Source of the DNA: Viola odorata
Taxonomy: Eukaryota > Streptophyta > Magnoliopsida > Malpighiales > Violaceae
Assembly: GCA_963691705.1 (NCBI GenBank)
Contig: OY829539.1
Span: 16,852,186-16,916,185, forward strand
Reading direction: 5' to 3'
Length of the DNA stretch: 64,000 bases
The position numbers and the translations under genes are program-made. The notes below the pieces were generated by a model that worked only from the letters and a program-made list of their open reading frames with translations, had not been told where the DNA came from and did not search any database. Every line of letters starts with the position of its first letter. Positions within the stretch are counted from its first letter, which is position 1. Shown here in pieces: positions 43,077 to 53,245 of the stretch.

Positions 43077-44207
43077 TTATGAGGGAGCCGTTGCGTTGTT
43101 CCTTTCTTGATCAGCCGCCCTCTGCTGATAGAAACCATCATCAGTCACGCGCGGGGTAATTTCATCATAGCAGTCAGCAAGATTGTGGACCCGAAGGGCG
43201 TCTGCCCTATAGTGCTTCATAAAACCATCTGACATGATCATTGCTCCTTCCTTCATATACCAACGACATTTCTCAGCAGAAAGACTGAGCTCAGCAGACA
43301 ACTCGGTGTTTCTACGCCTCTCCAATTCCTACCTAGCCTCTTCCTCAGAAAGCCGGGTGTTCAGAACGACACCCTTCTATTTCTCTTCTTCCAAGACAAG
43401 CCTAGCAGTATCGGCCTCTTGCTTAGCATTTTCTGCCTCCTTCTTGGAGTCAGCCGCAGCGCCCAGAAGTTCCTCACGCTCAGACGTCAATCTATCTAGC
43501 TCCTTCTGAACCTCTACCGCTACCCGCGCGTCCTCCTCATCTAAATAATGAAGGTGGCAAAAATAGAAGAACAACCGAGAACGAACAAGATTTATGCGCT
43601 CTTGACGACTCTTAGCCAAAAATGCATCTCTTTCCCCTCGACGTGACAGCGTCCGCGCTGCGAAAAGGGATGAAGACGCGAGAGAAGCGGCGCTACCGTT
43701 AGACTCTACCAACTGGAAAGCTTCCTCCCTAAAACTGCTCAATTTAACGTGATGAGTAACAGGTCCAGAAGGGGTGTATGTACTCACACCAGCTATCAGC
43801 TAGGAAGCAGCGCTGCCCCTTTCAGTTGGAGGGGGAGAGATAGGAACAAAGGATAGGGTAGGGGGAGAAGGAGGGTGGCTAATAGAACCCCCCACAACAG
43901 GACCAAAAGACCCACCCACGGCAAACGTTCCAAAGCCCAGCACATCCGAATTGAAACCCATACCAGCAGAAGAAGAATGAAGCGGAGAAGACTCACCATA
44001 GGCTGGAAAGTCACAGCCAAGGTTAGCACCTTGGGATGACTCAAGAAGTACACCACCTCCCGCGGAAGCGTCGGGAGGAGGGTTAGCGCCAGATGAGGAT
44101 GGGCTGCTCTGAAAATCATGACGAGCCTTCTTCTGACGCTCTACGAGAAAGCTTGAAATAGACATGTTCTCGTCAGGAGGAGAATGAGCGGAAGCAGTGC
44201 CAATTCC
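43077..44207 (-). pseudogene. Retand-2 antisense gene A', exon 3 (coiled-coil tail)
   Basis: On the minus strand it starts after the acceptor CTTTTTTAG at 44208 with GIGTASAHSPPDEN. One frame runs to 43077, interrupted by stops near 43800, 43377 and 43329. It contains a Glu/Lys/Ala-rich heptad region (VEVQKELDRLTSEREELLG) and ends with DDGFYQQRAADQE, matching EDGYYRAKRP of Retand-1 gene A. The paired similarity over exon 3 supports gene A being an ancestral part of the Retand family. Confidence 0.65.
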
Positions 44208-45410
44208 CTAAAAAAGAAACGAAGCACAGTAAGAGGACAACAAAGGTGTCGCACCCCCGCGAAAATGAAATAAACATTCGCGAGTATACGACGAATCTGG
44301 GACATTATGATGCTCAGCGTAAAAGGACGCCTCGCATTATGCAATGAAGTCGCCACCCTAATTTGTTTGTAGGTTTAGGGAACCTATTGGCATGCATAAA
44401 AAATAAAAACTAAGGCAAAATGGGTCTGAACCCGAGAATAGTGGTTCGGGGTCGCGTTATGGACTCGGGAAGGTGTTAGGCACCCGAGTCACATCCTAAA
44501 AGGTTACCGGATACAAGAGGTGTTTAATCATGTTTGAAAAATAAAAAGTCCTAATTTAGGTGATCATGCCCGATGGATAAATTAAATATAACATTTTTAA
44601 ATAATACGAGCGTAAAAAGTGTGAAATAAATAAAAGGTAAGAAACGTTTACTTGTGGAGGGATATCGGGCGGATATACCCTTTTTTGGACAAAGTTGTGA
44701 GGCGTACTTGTGAAGAACATTGATTGATTTACCCTACAAAGTCGAGGTTATTAGTTCGGAAAAAAAGTAGATAAATATTTAATGACTTGTTGCGAGTGAA
44801 ATAATTAATTTAACGATTAAATGCGAGCAGGATAATTATTTAAATATTCTAAAGCATGCAAAGATAATTAGTTAAATAGTACAAGTATTCAAATAATCGA
44901 TATCAAAATTATTGTACGCACGCAAGTGAAATAATTATTTTTGTCGATTAAACGTGAGCAGAATAATTAAACATGCAAAAGCATACGAAAATAAATAAAC
45001 ATGCGAACATATAAAAATAATAATTAAACATGCAAGCATACGAAAATAAATAAATAGTACAAGCATGCAAAAATTAAATAAACAATACAAGCATATGAAA
45101 ATACGAAAAATAAACAATGCGGGTGCGGAAGTAAATAAACAGTACAAGTGTGCGAAAAATAAATAAACAATACAAGTGCAGAAAATAAATAAACAGTACA
45201 ATGTACGAAAATGAATAAACAGTGCAATGTGCGGAAAATAGTAAATAGTGCAATGTGCCGAAAATAAATAGTGCAAGTGCAAGTGTGAAAATAAATAAAT
45301 AGTACAAGCGTGCGAGAAATAAATGCGATGGTCTTGAAAATTTGGACTAGGCCCGCTGGGCCTAGAAATTGGGCCCACGGCAGCCCATCTTCTCTTCTCT
45401 CTTTTCCACT

Positions 45411-45547
45411 TGGGCTTGGCTAAGCCAAGCCCATGACTAATTAAAATAAATGACCAGCCCAAGCCCACTTCTCCTTCTTTCTTTCCCGTTTGCCAAGCCC
45501 ACCCTTCTTTTTTTATTCCAATTTGGGCTTGGCTTGTGCCAAGCCCA
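45411..45547 (-). other. Two palindromic stems in the transcribed part of the F LTR
   Basis: TGGGCTTGGC pairs with GCCAAGCCCA at 45411-45433 (loop TAA) and again at 45524-45547 (loop TTGT). In the right LTR (54406-54429, 54520-54543) the stems are kept, while the first loop is GCAA. They lie downstream of the TATA box, so they would be in RNA. Confidence 0.55.
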
Positions 45548-46133
45548 TGATCAAATAAATGAACATCCCTGTTCATCGTCTCCCCTCCTCTCGCCTGCGT
45601 CTTCTCCAGTCAACAAAGCAGAACAGTGACTCGGCTGCAGCAGCGTGACCAGTAACGGCGGTATGACAGCTGTGGTGACGGGATGGCCGTGGCGAGGTGC
45701 GGCGAATCTCTTCTTCCTCTCGACGCCGAACAGTAGCAGCAGTAGAGAGCAGCAACGTGGCAGCTCCGGCAAGGGACAACAGCAGCAACGGCGTGACAGG
45801 CGACGGTGGCAGCTCCGGCAAGGTACAGCAGCAGCAACGGCATGACAGGCGACGGTGGCAGCTCCGGCAAGGGACAGCAGCAGCAACGTGGGAGCTTGGC
45901 GATGGCGAAGCAGCCCGGCAGTGGCGGCGTACGGCAGTGAATCGACTTCATCCTCCATCGCCGGCGGAGCAACAACAGCGTTAAGGCGGTAGCAGCGGCG
46001 TAAACTCGCGTGGCGGCGCTTCGGTGGTGAAGAAAAGAAAAGAAGATGCCAGTCTGTGGCGGAGGGCAGTGGTGATGCGGCTTCTCTTTTTTCTCTCCTC
46101 CTCCCTCCTCCTGTGCTTGTGGCTTCGGCTGCA

Positions 46134-46379
46134 CTTTATAGGAGTTTTAGGCGGTGGATGCGAGGATAAGGTGGCCTTGATGACGTCTGATGACGAGGTG
46201 AGGATGAGCAGTGGCGTGGCTCGAGGAAGAACGTGAGGCTCGAGGAGGAGAACAGTAAGGCGGTTGGAGAATTAGGCTCGTGCATGAACCAAATGAAAAA
46301 TGATGCATGCCTACGTGTTAATTACCTCAACCATTTGATCTTTGTTGACTTTCAAAAGTCAACTAGATCAATGGTTGAG
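46134..46379 (-). promoter_or_regulatory. Element F LTR promoter: 54-bp W-box hairpin and TATA box
   Basis: 46326-46379 is a near-perfect inverted repeat: CTCAACCATTTGATC pairs with GATCAATGGTTGAG and GTTGACTTT pairs with AAAGTCAAC around a two-base loop. Each arm has TTGACT, a W-box (WRKY site). The TATA box (minus-strand CTATAAAG) is at 46134-46141, about 185 bp downstream. The same pair is at 55322-55375 and about 55130 in the right LTR. Confidence 0.55.
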
Positions 46380-46890
46380 ATGAAGTCTTGATTTGTTATT
46401 TAATTATTCAGTTTAAGTAGATGATACGAGCAATTTTGCGAGAAAATGAGTATAAACTCAAGCCGAAAATGTTAAAACGTATAATAAAATAAAATAAACT
46501 AATTAGCACATAGTAAGTGATGAAAAGTTTGCTACATAGTTCGATAAAAAAATATTTACTTATAAGCAATAAAAGTTCGAGCGTAATAAAATACTAAAAT
46601 AAAAATTGAGCGAAACGAAAAGAGATAGCGCGAGTTAGAAAAATAATAAAAATTAAGTAGCTAATGACCAAAGTTGTTCGACCCTTGGCTTCAAGAACTT
46701 GACTCGGGAACCGATATTGGTTCGAACGGAAAAAGTGATAAAAAAGCGAAAAATGTATGAAATAAAATTTAAATGACATTAAGCGTAAAAATAAACATCA
46801 GATTGACGTAAATAAATGGAAGTACGATTTTAGAAAAATGATGACAGAAATGCGACAAATGAAAAATTTTAAATCCAAAATCGGGTAGCA

Positions 46891-46907
46891 ACCGTTGCCC
46901 CCTCTTT
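46891..46907 (-). other. Polypurine tract of element F
   Basis: Minus-strand AAAGAGGGGGCAACGG directly before the LTR start TGCTACCC, as needed for plus-strand DNA priming. Confidence 0.6.
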
Positions 46908-47194
46908 ACTGTCTTATCAAAAAATCCGATGTAATCGAGATGTTTGATGAGCAGTAAAGATGGTTGCTCCCGAACCTGCAATGGTTTGAAAAATACAAAA
47001 TGTAAATGCATGGGAAGAAAGGTGGATGCAGAAATGTAAATGACGTGTCCCTAATACTGGGATGAAAAGTAAATTGGCATAAATGTAGTAAAATGTAGAT
47101 GATGACTTCCCTGATAATGGGATGAAATACAAATTGCAGAACTGTAGATGACGACTTCCCTGATAATGGGGTGAAAAGTAAATGATGAAATGTA

Positions 47195-49110
47195 AATGAG
47201 GTAGGGCGAGGGTAGCACTCGCAGTCCATACCTTTGGGCAGAAAAGTAAATCAAGTAGGGCGAGGGTAGCACTCGCAGTTCGTACCTTTGTGCAGAAAAG
47301 TAAATCAGGTAGGGCGAGGGTAGCACTCGCAGCCCGTACCTTGGTGCAGAAAAGTAAATCAGGTAGGGCAAGGGTAGCACTCGCAGTCCATACCTTTGTG
47401 CGGGAAAGTAAATGCATGCATGATATGTTGGAAAAAATTACTGAAGGGGATGAATCATCGAAACAAAAACTATCTTGAGAGATAAGCGTAACAGACAGGG
47501 TGTGGGGACGTGACCAATCACACCTTTTAAAAGACAAGTTATGGGGACGTGACCAATCACAACGTTTAAAAAGACATGATGTGAGGGATGTGACCCTTCA
47601 CACCTTTGAAAAGACATGTTGGCAAGTGGGTGACCAAGTCACCGCACGATATGACTGAAAAGTGAACGACCAAGTCGTCACGGCAACACGGGTGACCAGG
47701 TCACCATGACACAACTGAAAAGTAAAATTGGTGATTGGAGAATTTTGACCTGGGTAGATTGTAGAAATATAACTTGAGATCCGAGCGAGGACACCGCAAT
47801 TGTTGAACCTCTGTGCAGGAAATGAAATTGACATATGAACGGGGACACCGCAATTCTCAGACGTCGATGCAGAAAACATAAACTTGAGATCCGAACGGGG
47901 ACACCGCAATTGTCGAACCTCTGAACAGGAAATGAAATTGACATCTGAACGGGGACACCGCAATTCTCAGACGTCGATGCAGAAAATATAAACTTCAGCT
48001 CCATCGAGGGTCGTACTCGTAGGCCGTCGCTGATTGATGCAGAAAAGTAAATGCAGAATGACATGCTTTGCTTTGATGTTGGGGGTATAACGGATGATGA
48101 TCTCGGATAGTGAGATCTGCTGGTCTTCTCTGATAGTGAGAACAGATGATGAATCTCGGATAGTGAGATCTGCTGATCTTCTCTCGGATAATGAGGAAGA
48201 TGTCACTCTGATAGTGAGGACAGATGGTGAATCTCGGATAGTGAGATTGTCTTCTCTGATAGTGAGGAAGATGTCACTCTGATAGTGAGGACGGATGTGA
48301 TCTCTGATAGTGAGATGGTCTTCTCTGATAGTGAGGAAGATGTCACTCTGATAGTGAGGACGGATGGTCTTCTCGGATAGTGAGGCGGATGCCACTCTGA
48401 TAGTGAGGACGGATGGTCTTCTCTCGGATAATGAGGAAGATGTTCTTCTCGGATAATGAGGAATGGTCTTCTCGGATAATGAGGGTGATCTTCTTGGATA
48501 TTGAGGAATAATGTCACTCTGATAGTGAGGACGGATGATCTTCTCTCGGATATTGAGGAAGATGTCACTCTGATAGTGAGAGAAATGTCACTCTGATAGT
48601 GAGGACGGATGGTCTTCTCGGATAGTGAGGCGGATGTCACTCTGATAGTGAGGACAGATGATGATCTTCTCGGATAGCGAGGAAGATGGTCTTCTCTCAG
48701 ATAATAAGGAAGATGTCACTTTGATAGTGAGGACAGATGATGAATCTCGGATAGTGAGAAAGGTGGGGTTTTGAACCGCCACACTAAATTTTGAAAGGTG
48801 GGGTCTTGAACCGCCACACGAAACTTGGAAGGTGGGGTTTTAAACCGCCACATGAAAGTTTGAAAGGTGGGCCAATCACCGCGACAAGACTGGTAAGTGG
48901 ACGACCAAGTCATCACATGACATTACTGAAGAAATGGACGACCAAGTCGTCATACGACATAATTGAAGAAGTGGACGACCAAGTCGTCACACCAACACGG
49001 GTGACCAAGTCACCACACAAAATAAGTGAAGAGGAAAGTGGTAACGTACCTTCATTCGAGTGTTTGGTTGGACGGTGGGGAAGATGGGCCGCCACACGAA
49101 GTTGATTGAG
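47195..49110 (-). repeat. Cluster of unrelated minisatellites in F
   Basis: In order: about four units of ~55 bp (GGGCGAGGGTAGCACTCGCA) at 47201-47400; three units of ~45 bp (GGGGACGTGACCAATCACA) at 47495-47620; two dimers of ~111 bp (ACGGGGACACCGCAATTCTC) at 47770-47990; a long array of ~24-bp units (TCTGATAGTGAGGA and CTCGGATAGTGAGG) at 48090-48760; three units of ~33 bp (AAGGTGGGGTTTTGAACCGC) at 48765-48870; and GGACGACCAAGTCGTCA units at 48895-49010. At least six different repeat families occur side by side in less than 2 kb. Confidence 0.8.
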
Positions 49111-49289
49111 GAGTGGTAACGTACTCCATTCGGGTGTTGGATGGATTTGTTGGCCGAGATTGATCATAGTGTGAGATTCCACTGACGCGTATCTGTATCC
49201 TGCAAATAGGGAGGAAACAAACACGAAGCAGTAATGGATGGAAAAAGAGAAATCAATTGATAAATGGAAAATTTAATGAGATCAAATCA

Positions 49290-50760
49290 TGTATGTTGTA
49301 TATGAAAGTATTTCCACACTACCCTAAGGTTTGCCCCCAGTATTTTATAAAAACCACTTCCCTATTAAGAAAAGGTTCAACAAGTTTATGCATTTCTGGA
49401 GAACATGTCATCCAGTTTCTATCATATAAGCATGCTTGATACAAGCCTAGAAAAGCATCTGCATCTTGCCCAGGAGATAACGACCTCAAGGACAAGACTT
49501 TCCCACCACATGTAGACGTAAGCAATCCTTACCGGATATTGGTGTTTGCGCTCACACTCAGAAATAAGGCTATGTGTTTACACTCATAAAAATGCAACAA
49601 ACATAGCACAAAGTCAGATTTGCAATGTCAATCCGAGTGAATAAACTTCAGATGAAGATGCACATGCATGGGCCTTCATATAATCGAAAGGACTTTGCTG
49701 GGGGGAAGTGAATATTTTTTTCAATGAACAGGGCATGTTGATTGGCCGTGGTGAAGGCAAAGTGCACAAGTTCTTCAGTCTTCATTGGGGATGCTTCTTC
49801 CCGCGATCACTTTGAGGATGTGGCGCCTAGATTCTTGAATCCTTACTGGAGATGCTTTTCTTCTTGATCTTTCTAAGGACAAAGCATTCTAGTTCTTTGA
49901 TCTTCATGGAGGATGCCCCTTCTTGATTGCTTTGAGGGCACTATGCCCAAGTGTTTGAATCTTCACGGGGTGATTTCTCGATGAAGTTTTTTTTTTCTTT
50001 TTATGAGCTGACCCTGGGGCCCTTTTTGCGCTTGCTTCAGCTTTTGTTTCGTTGTGTTCTTTGAACACTTTTGATTTTTTTTCTTCTTTCTTCTTTTTCT
50101 TTTCTTTTTTTTTCTTTTTTTTCTTTTCTTTTTTTTTTAGTTATCTTTTCCTTTTTCTCAAAACACATCATCAAGCAAAGCAAGTACAGTTCCCGTGCTG
50201 GCTTTCCTCAGTTTTGGTTTAAGGTCGAGGCCTTCGTCTCTTGTTTTTGTTCGGCCTTCTTCCAGCGCTGGCCATCAACAATCCTTAGAGCTTTCGCATC
50301 CCTTCTTGTGCGAGCCAAATTTGATGTGCACCTTTCCTCTAGTTAGCCATCTCAATCAAGCACTGCTCATTGTCTTATTAAAAAAATAAAAATAGAAGAA
50401 AGAGCAAAGTCCAATGTCATTTTACTGCTATCCCATGTCTAATGGTGCATGTACCCTGGATATTATGCAGATCCGACTAGCACCTAGTTTGGCATTTGCA
50501 CACATGAAATAAATAAGGCGTGGAGGCCCAAAATGCTTACAGGGGTGTATGTATGACTACTTACGTCTAAGCATGCTGCGGATATAAGAGCTAGCAGGCG
50601 AGATCATACATGTCATATAACTTCAAATGGATGCACAAGTTATCCATGATGCAGTAGCATATTGAACATGCTCAATTTAAGGAAGGTTTGAAAATTTTGG
50701 GGGTAGTGTGGATTTTATTCAAAGAATTTTATTCACAGTTTACAAAATTGAAAGACTCTT
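49290..50760 (-). other. Noncoding block of F homologous to the Athila 3' UTR
   Basis: Two conserved blocks (49530-49690, core ACTCGGATTGACATTGCA on the minus strand, and 50420-50560, core ATTAGACATGGGATAGCA) match Athila-1 (17645-17770, 16840-16930) and Athila-2. The order is the same, and a T-rich/A-rich pair of tracts lies between them (50040-50160 and 50375-50405). Confidence 0.65.
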
Positions 50761-53224
50761 AGCAATTTTACAAACAAAACGTGAGGGCATGACCAATCAT
50801 GAAAATTTATGAATAATTAAAAAGAATTGTCCCCCAATGCGGGAATGAATGATTTGTAAAAAATTAAAGAGGTAGAGGGGTAAGGAGGCTTCTATGATAT
50901 GTTCAGTAAAAGTGCTGAGGTCGGCGCAAGGCGCTGCCGCAGAAATATGAATGTAAACCTCATTCTGACGTTGATGCCCACTGCAATGTTCATGTAGATT
51001 GAGACCAGGGCAGGGCACCGCAATGGATGAAAATAGGGGGAACTGAGCCGTCGCAATGGACGAAAGTGGGGCGTTTCCAAAAGGTTGCCCTCAGTGTAGA
51101 ATGCACAATGGACTTCCCTGATACACGCGGCAGGGCAGTGAAAGTACACAAGATGGTCATTCAAGAGTTGATAAGAGGAGGATTCCTCAGTCTCGCTGAG
51201 CACTATGCAAGTAACCATAGTAGGATTCAAATTCCTGCAAAAATAAGGGAGAAACAATGGGTAGGACTGAAGGGCGATTTAGGAAAATGGACAATGTAAT
51301 CAATAGGTTTTAAACTCTCCCTTTTCTAGTGAGGCTTTATGCAGGTACTCCCAGGTATGACTCAGATTCCATTATGGGTTCTTTCAATCCGACATCGAAG
51401 CTTTCCTGATTCGTTCGCTGGCTGCTCTCAGCGATGAGGAATCTTCTATGCTGGGGGTAGCCGATAGTATGACCTGATCATCATCTTGAGTGATGGGGAA
51501 GAATTCTTGGTCTGTTGGAGATTCAGATTGCCAGTTGTTTCTTTGCAGGGGAGCCTCAACACTTCAGTTTTTGCAGCAAGGGGTTGCGGATAAAATCACC
51601 CTTGAAACCAGCATCTCGTGGCTCACAAATTAGAGGATTGATCTTCACAGTATCATAATCGTGTCCGTACACTAAGAGGTCTTGTAGTGAATGACTGTGG
51701 TGATCAAATTCAAAACATGAAAGATTTGACCATGTTTGAATTTTTGAATTTGCAGCCGGAAGCCGTGTAAGGCGTAAATGTCATTGTAGCGCTGAACAGG
51801 ACTGCATTAAGTAGGACCTTGGATAAAGATGCCTATCACTGCTGTGTTTCTTGGCCAGGCGGATCAGCTGCTGGGTAGCAATGATTAGAATGCAAGAGTA
51901 GGATGAACGCAAAGATCACTTTGGTGCGAATTATTTCTCCCTATGCCTTGCCCCCCCGGTGAAAGTGTGCCCGATTATTGACTTTATTCTGGTCGTCGTT
52001 CACCTGCTTGCCCCCCCCCCCCAGTATATAAGTCTCGTTGTACCTGAAATAAAGAGGGAATTAAATAGTAAGTCTGGAGGGAAGGATATATGAAAATTCT
52101 GAAGTAAAAAATGAAAACTGGAAAGAACAGAAATATTTGAAAAGAACGCTTGGGTTGCCTCCCACGAAGCGCCCTTGTTTATAGTTATTGGCTCGACTAT
52201 GACGAAGCTTGCCTTCATGCCTTTGTACTGGGTGGGAAAGAAAGGAAACTAATCAGTAGCATCTGAATCCATAATGGATTGTGAATCAGAATGATGATAA
52301 ATCAGAGGAGTAAAATGTGGATAGTAATGGCAATGGAAATCGCAAACATGGAAAAATTATGGAGAAAGTTGCGAACAGGGAAAAGTTGCGAGAAAATTTA
52401 TAAACAGGAAACATTGCGGAAAAAATTGATACACGTGCAAGATTGTGGAAAAATTTGTATGCGTGGAAAGTGTGCGGAAAAATTTGGATATGGAAAAGTT
52501 GTGGAAAAATTTACAGATATGGAAAAATTTGTGAAAAATTTGTAACCATGGAAAATTGCGGAAAAATTTGGATATGGAAAAGTTGTGGAAAAATTTGTGA
52601 AAAATTTGTAACCATGGAAAAAATTGCGAAAACAGTTGCAAATGTGAAAAAATTTGAGAAATCATGCGGAAAATGTGAAATTTTTTGAGAAATTGGTTGT
52701 GAAATGTGGAAAATTTGAGAAATCAATTGTAAAATGAAACATAGTCACAATATACGCATTTTAATATGATGCATATGCTGGGGTGACACTAACTATTTCT
52801 AACTGGCTGTAAGGTTCCCAGATGATACCATAGAAGTGGTCCTTCAGTAAATGGATATGTGATTGCTTACCGAAACATCAAAGAATCGGGGCGCTCACCC
52901 ATTTAGGGGTTCAAGTCCGAGCGTGGGTTCGTGAAAGCTTACCAGGGCGTGGGCCCTAGGACTTCACTACTACCGACCTAATCCTATTTGGTGATGCCCG
53001 GCGATAGGGATTATGCGTGGATATGCATATGCGATGACAGTTTATCAAAGCGAGTGACACTGAATCATGTGAGCAATTTATTAACAAATAAAACAAAAAT
53101 CATGTAATAATACAAAAATTCATCATATCAATTAAATACATGAAAAATAATTAATCATGTACAAAAAATCGTCTGAAAAAAAAATGAACACCTAAAAAAA
53201 AAAACCCGGCTTCGACCCTATTAG
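50761..53224 (-). other. Remaining interior of F
   Basis: No coding region is recognised. 52320-52740 is a degenerate repeat of GGAAAAATTTG/GGAAAAGTTGTGG units with one longer duplication (52500-52560 and 52560-52620). A C-run is at 52008-52022. 52860-53040 is a GC-richer leader-like sequence next to the primer binding site. Confidence 0.5.
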
Positions 53225-53245
53225 TCCCCAGTGGAGTCGCCAAAC
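53225..53245 (-). other. Primer binding site of element F
   Basis: Minus-strand TTTGGCGACTCCACTGGGGA starts directly after the LTR end TCGCGACA. It is the form seen after the LTR in Ogre-like elements, usually attributed to an arginine tRNA; the tRNA was not checked here. Confidence 0.65.

Larger units (their letters stand above)
44276..46890 (-). repeat. Element F left (3') LTR
   Basis: On the minus strand it begins TGCTACCCGATTTTGG at 46890. The outer end reads ATTCGCGAG on the plus strand where the right LTR has TGTCGCGAG, so the terminal TG is damaged. A ~50-bp GC-rich tandem repeat (GGCAGCTCCGGCAAGG) occurs about three times at 45757-45895. Confidence 0.85.

Noticed and set aside
45551..46134. 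Long minus-strand frames in the F LTR (and the copies at 54547-55130)
   Set aside because: They consist of the translated GC-rich tandem repeat (Leu/Pro/Cys-rich), begin at non-ATG codons, and the frame differs in length between the two LTRs. No gene is supported.
48090..48760. Regularly spaced short repeats resembling a CRISPR array
   Set aside because: The 'spacers' are themselves repeats, unit length varies, there are no cas genes, and the context is a plant retroelement. It is a minisatellite.
47598..48916. Several overlapping minus-strand frames of 60-145 codons
   Set aside because: They are translations of minisatellites (repeated LTIRED or SLSE-like text) and follow the repeat period, not coding constraint.
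52880..52925. tRNA-like T-arm (GGGGTTCAAGTCC) in F
   Set aside because: No matching acceptor, D-arm or anticodon stem could be laid out around it. It is part of the leader of an Ogre-like element.
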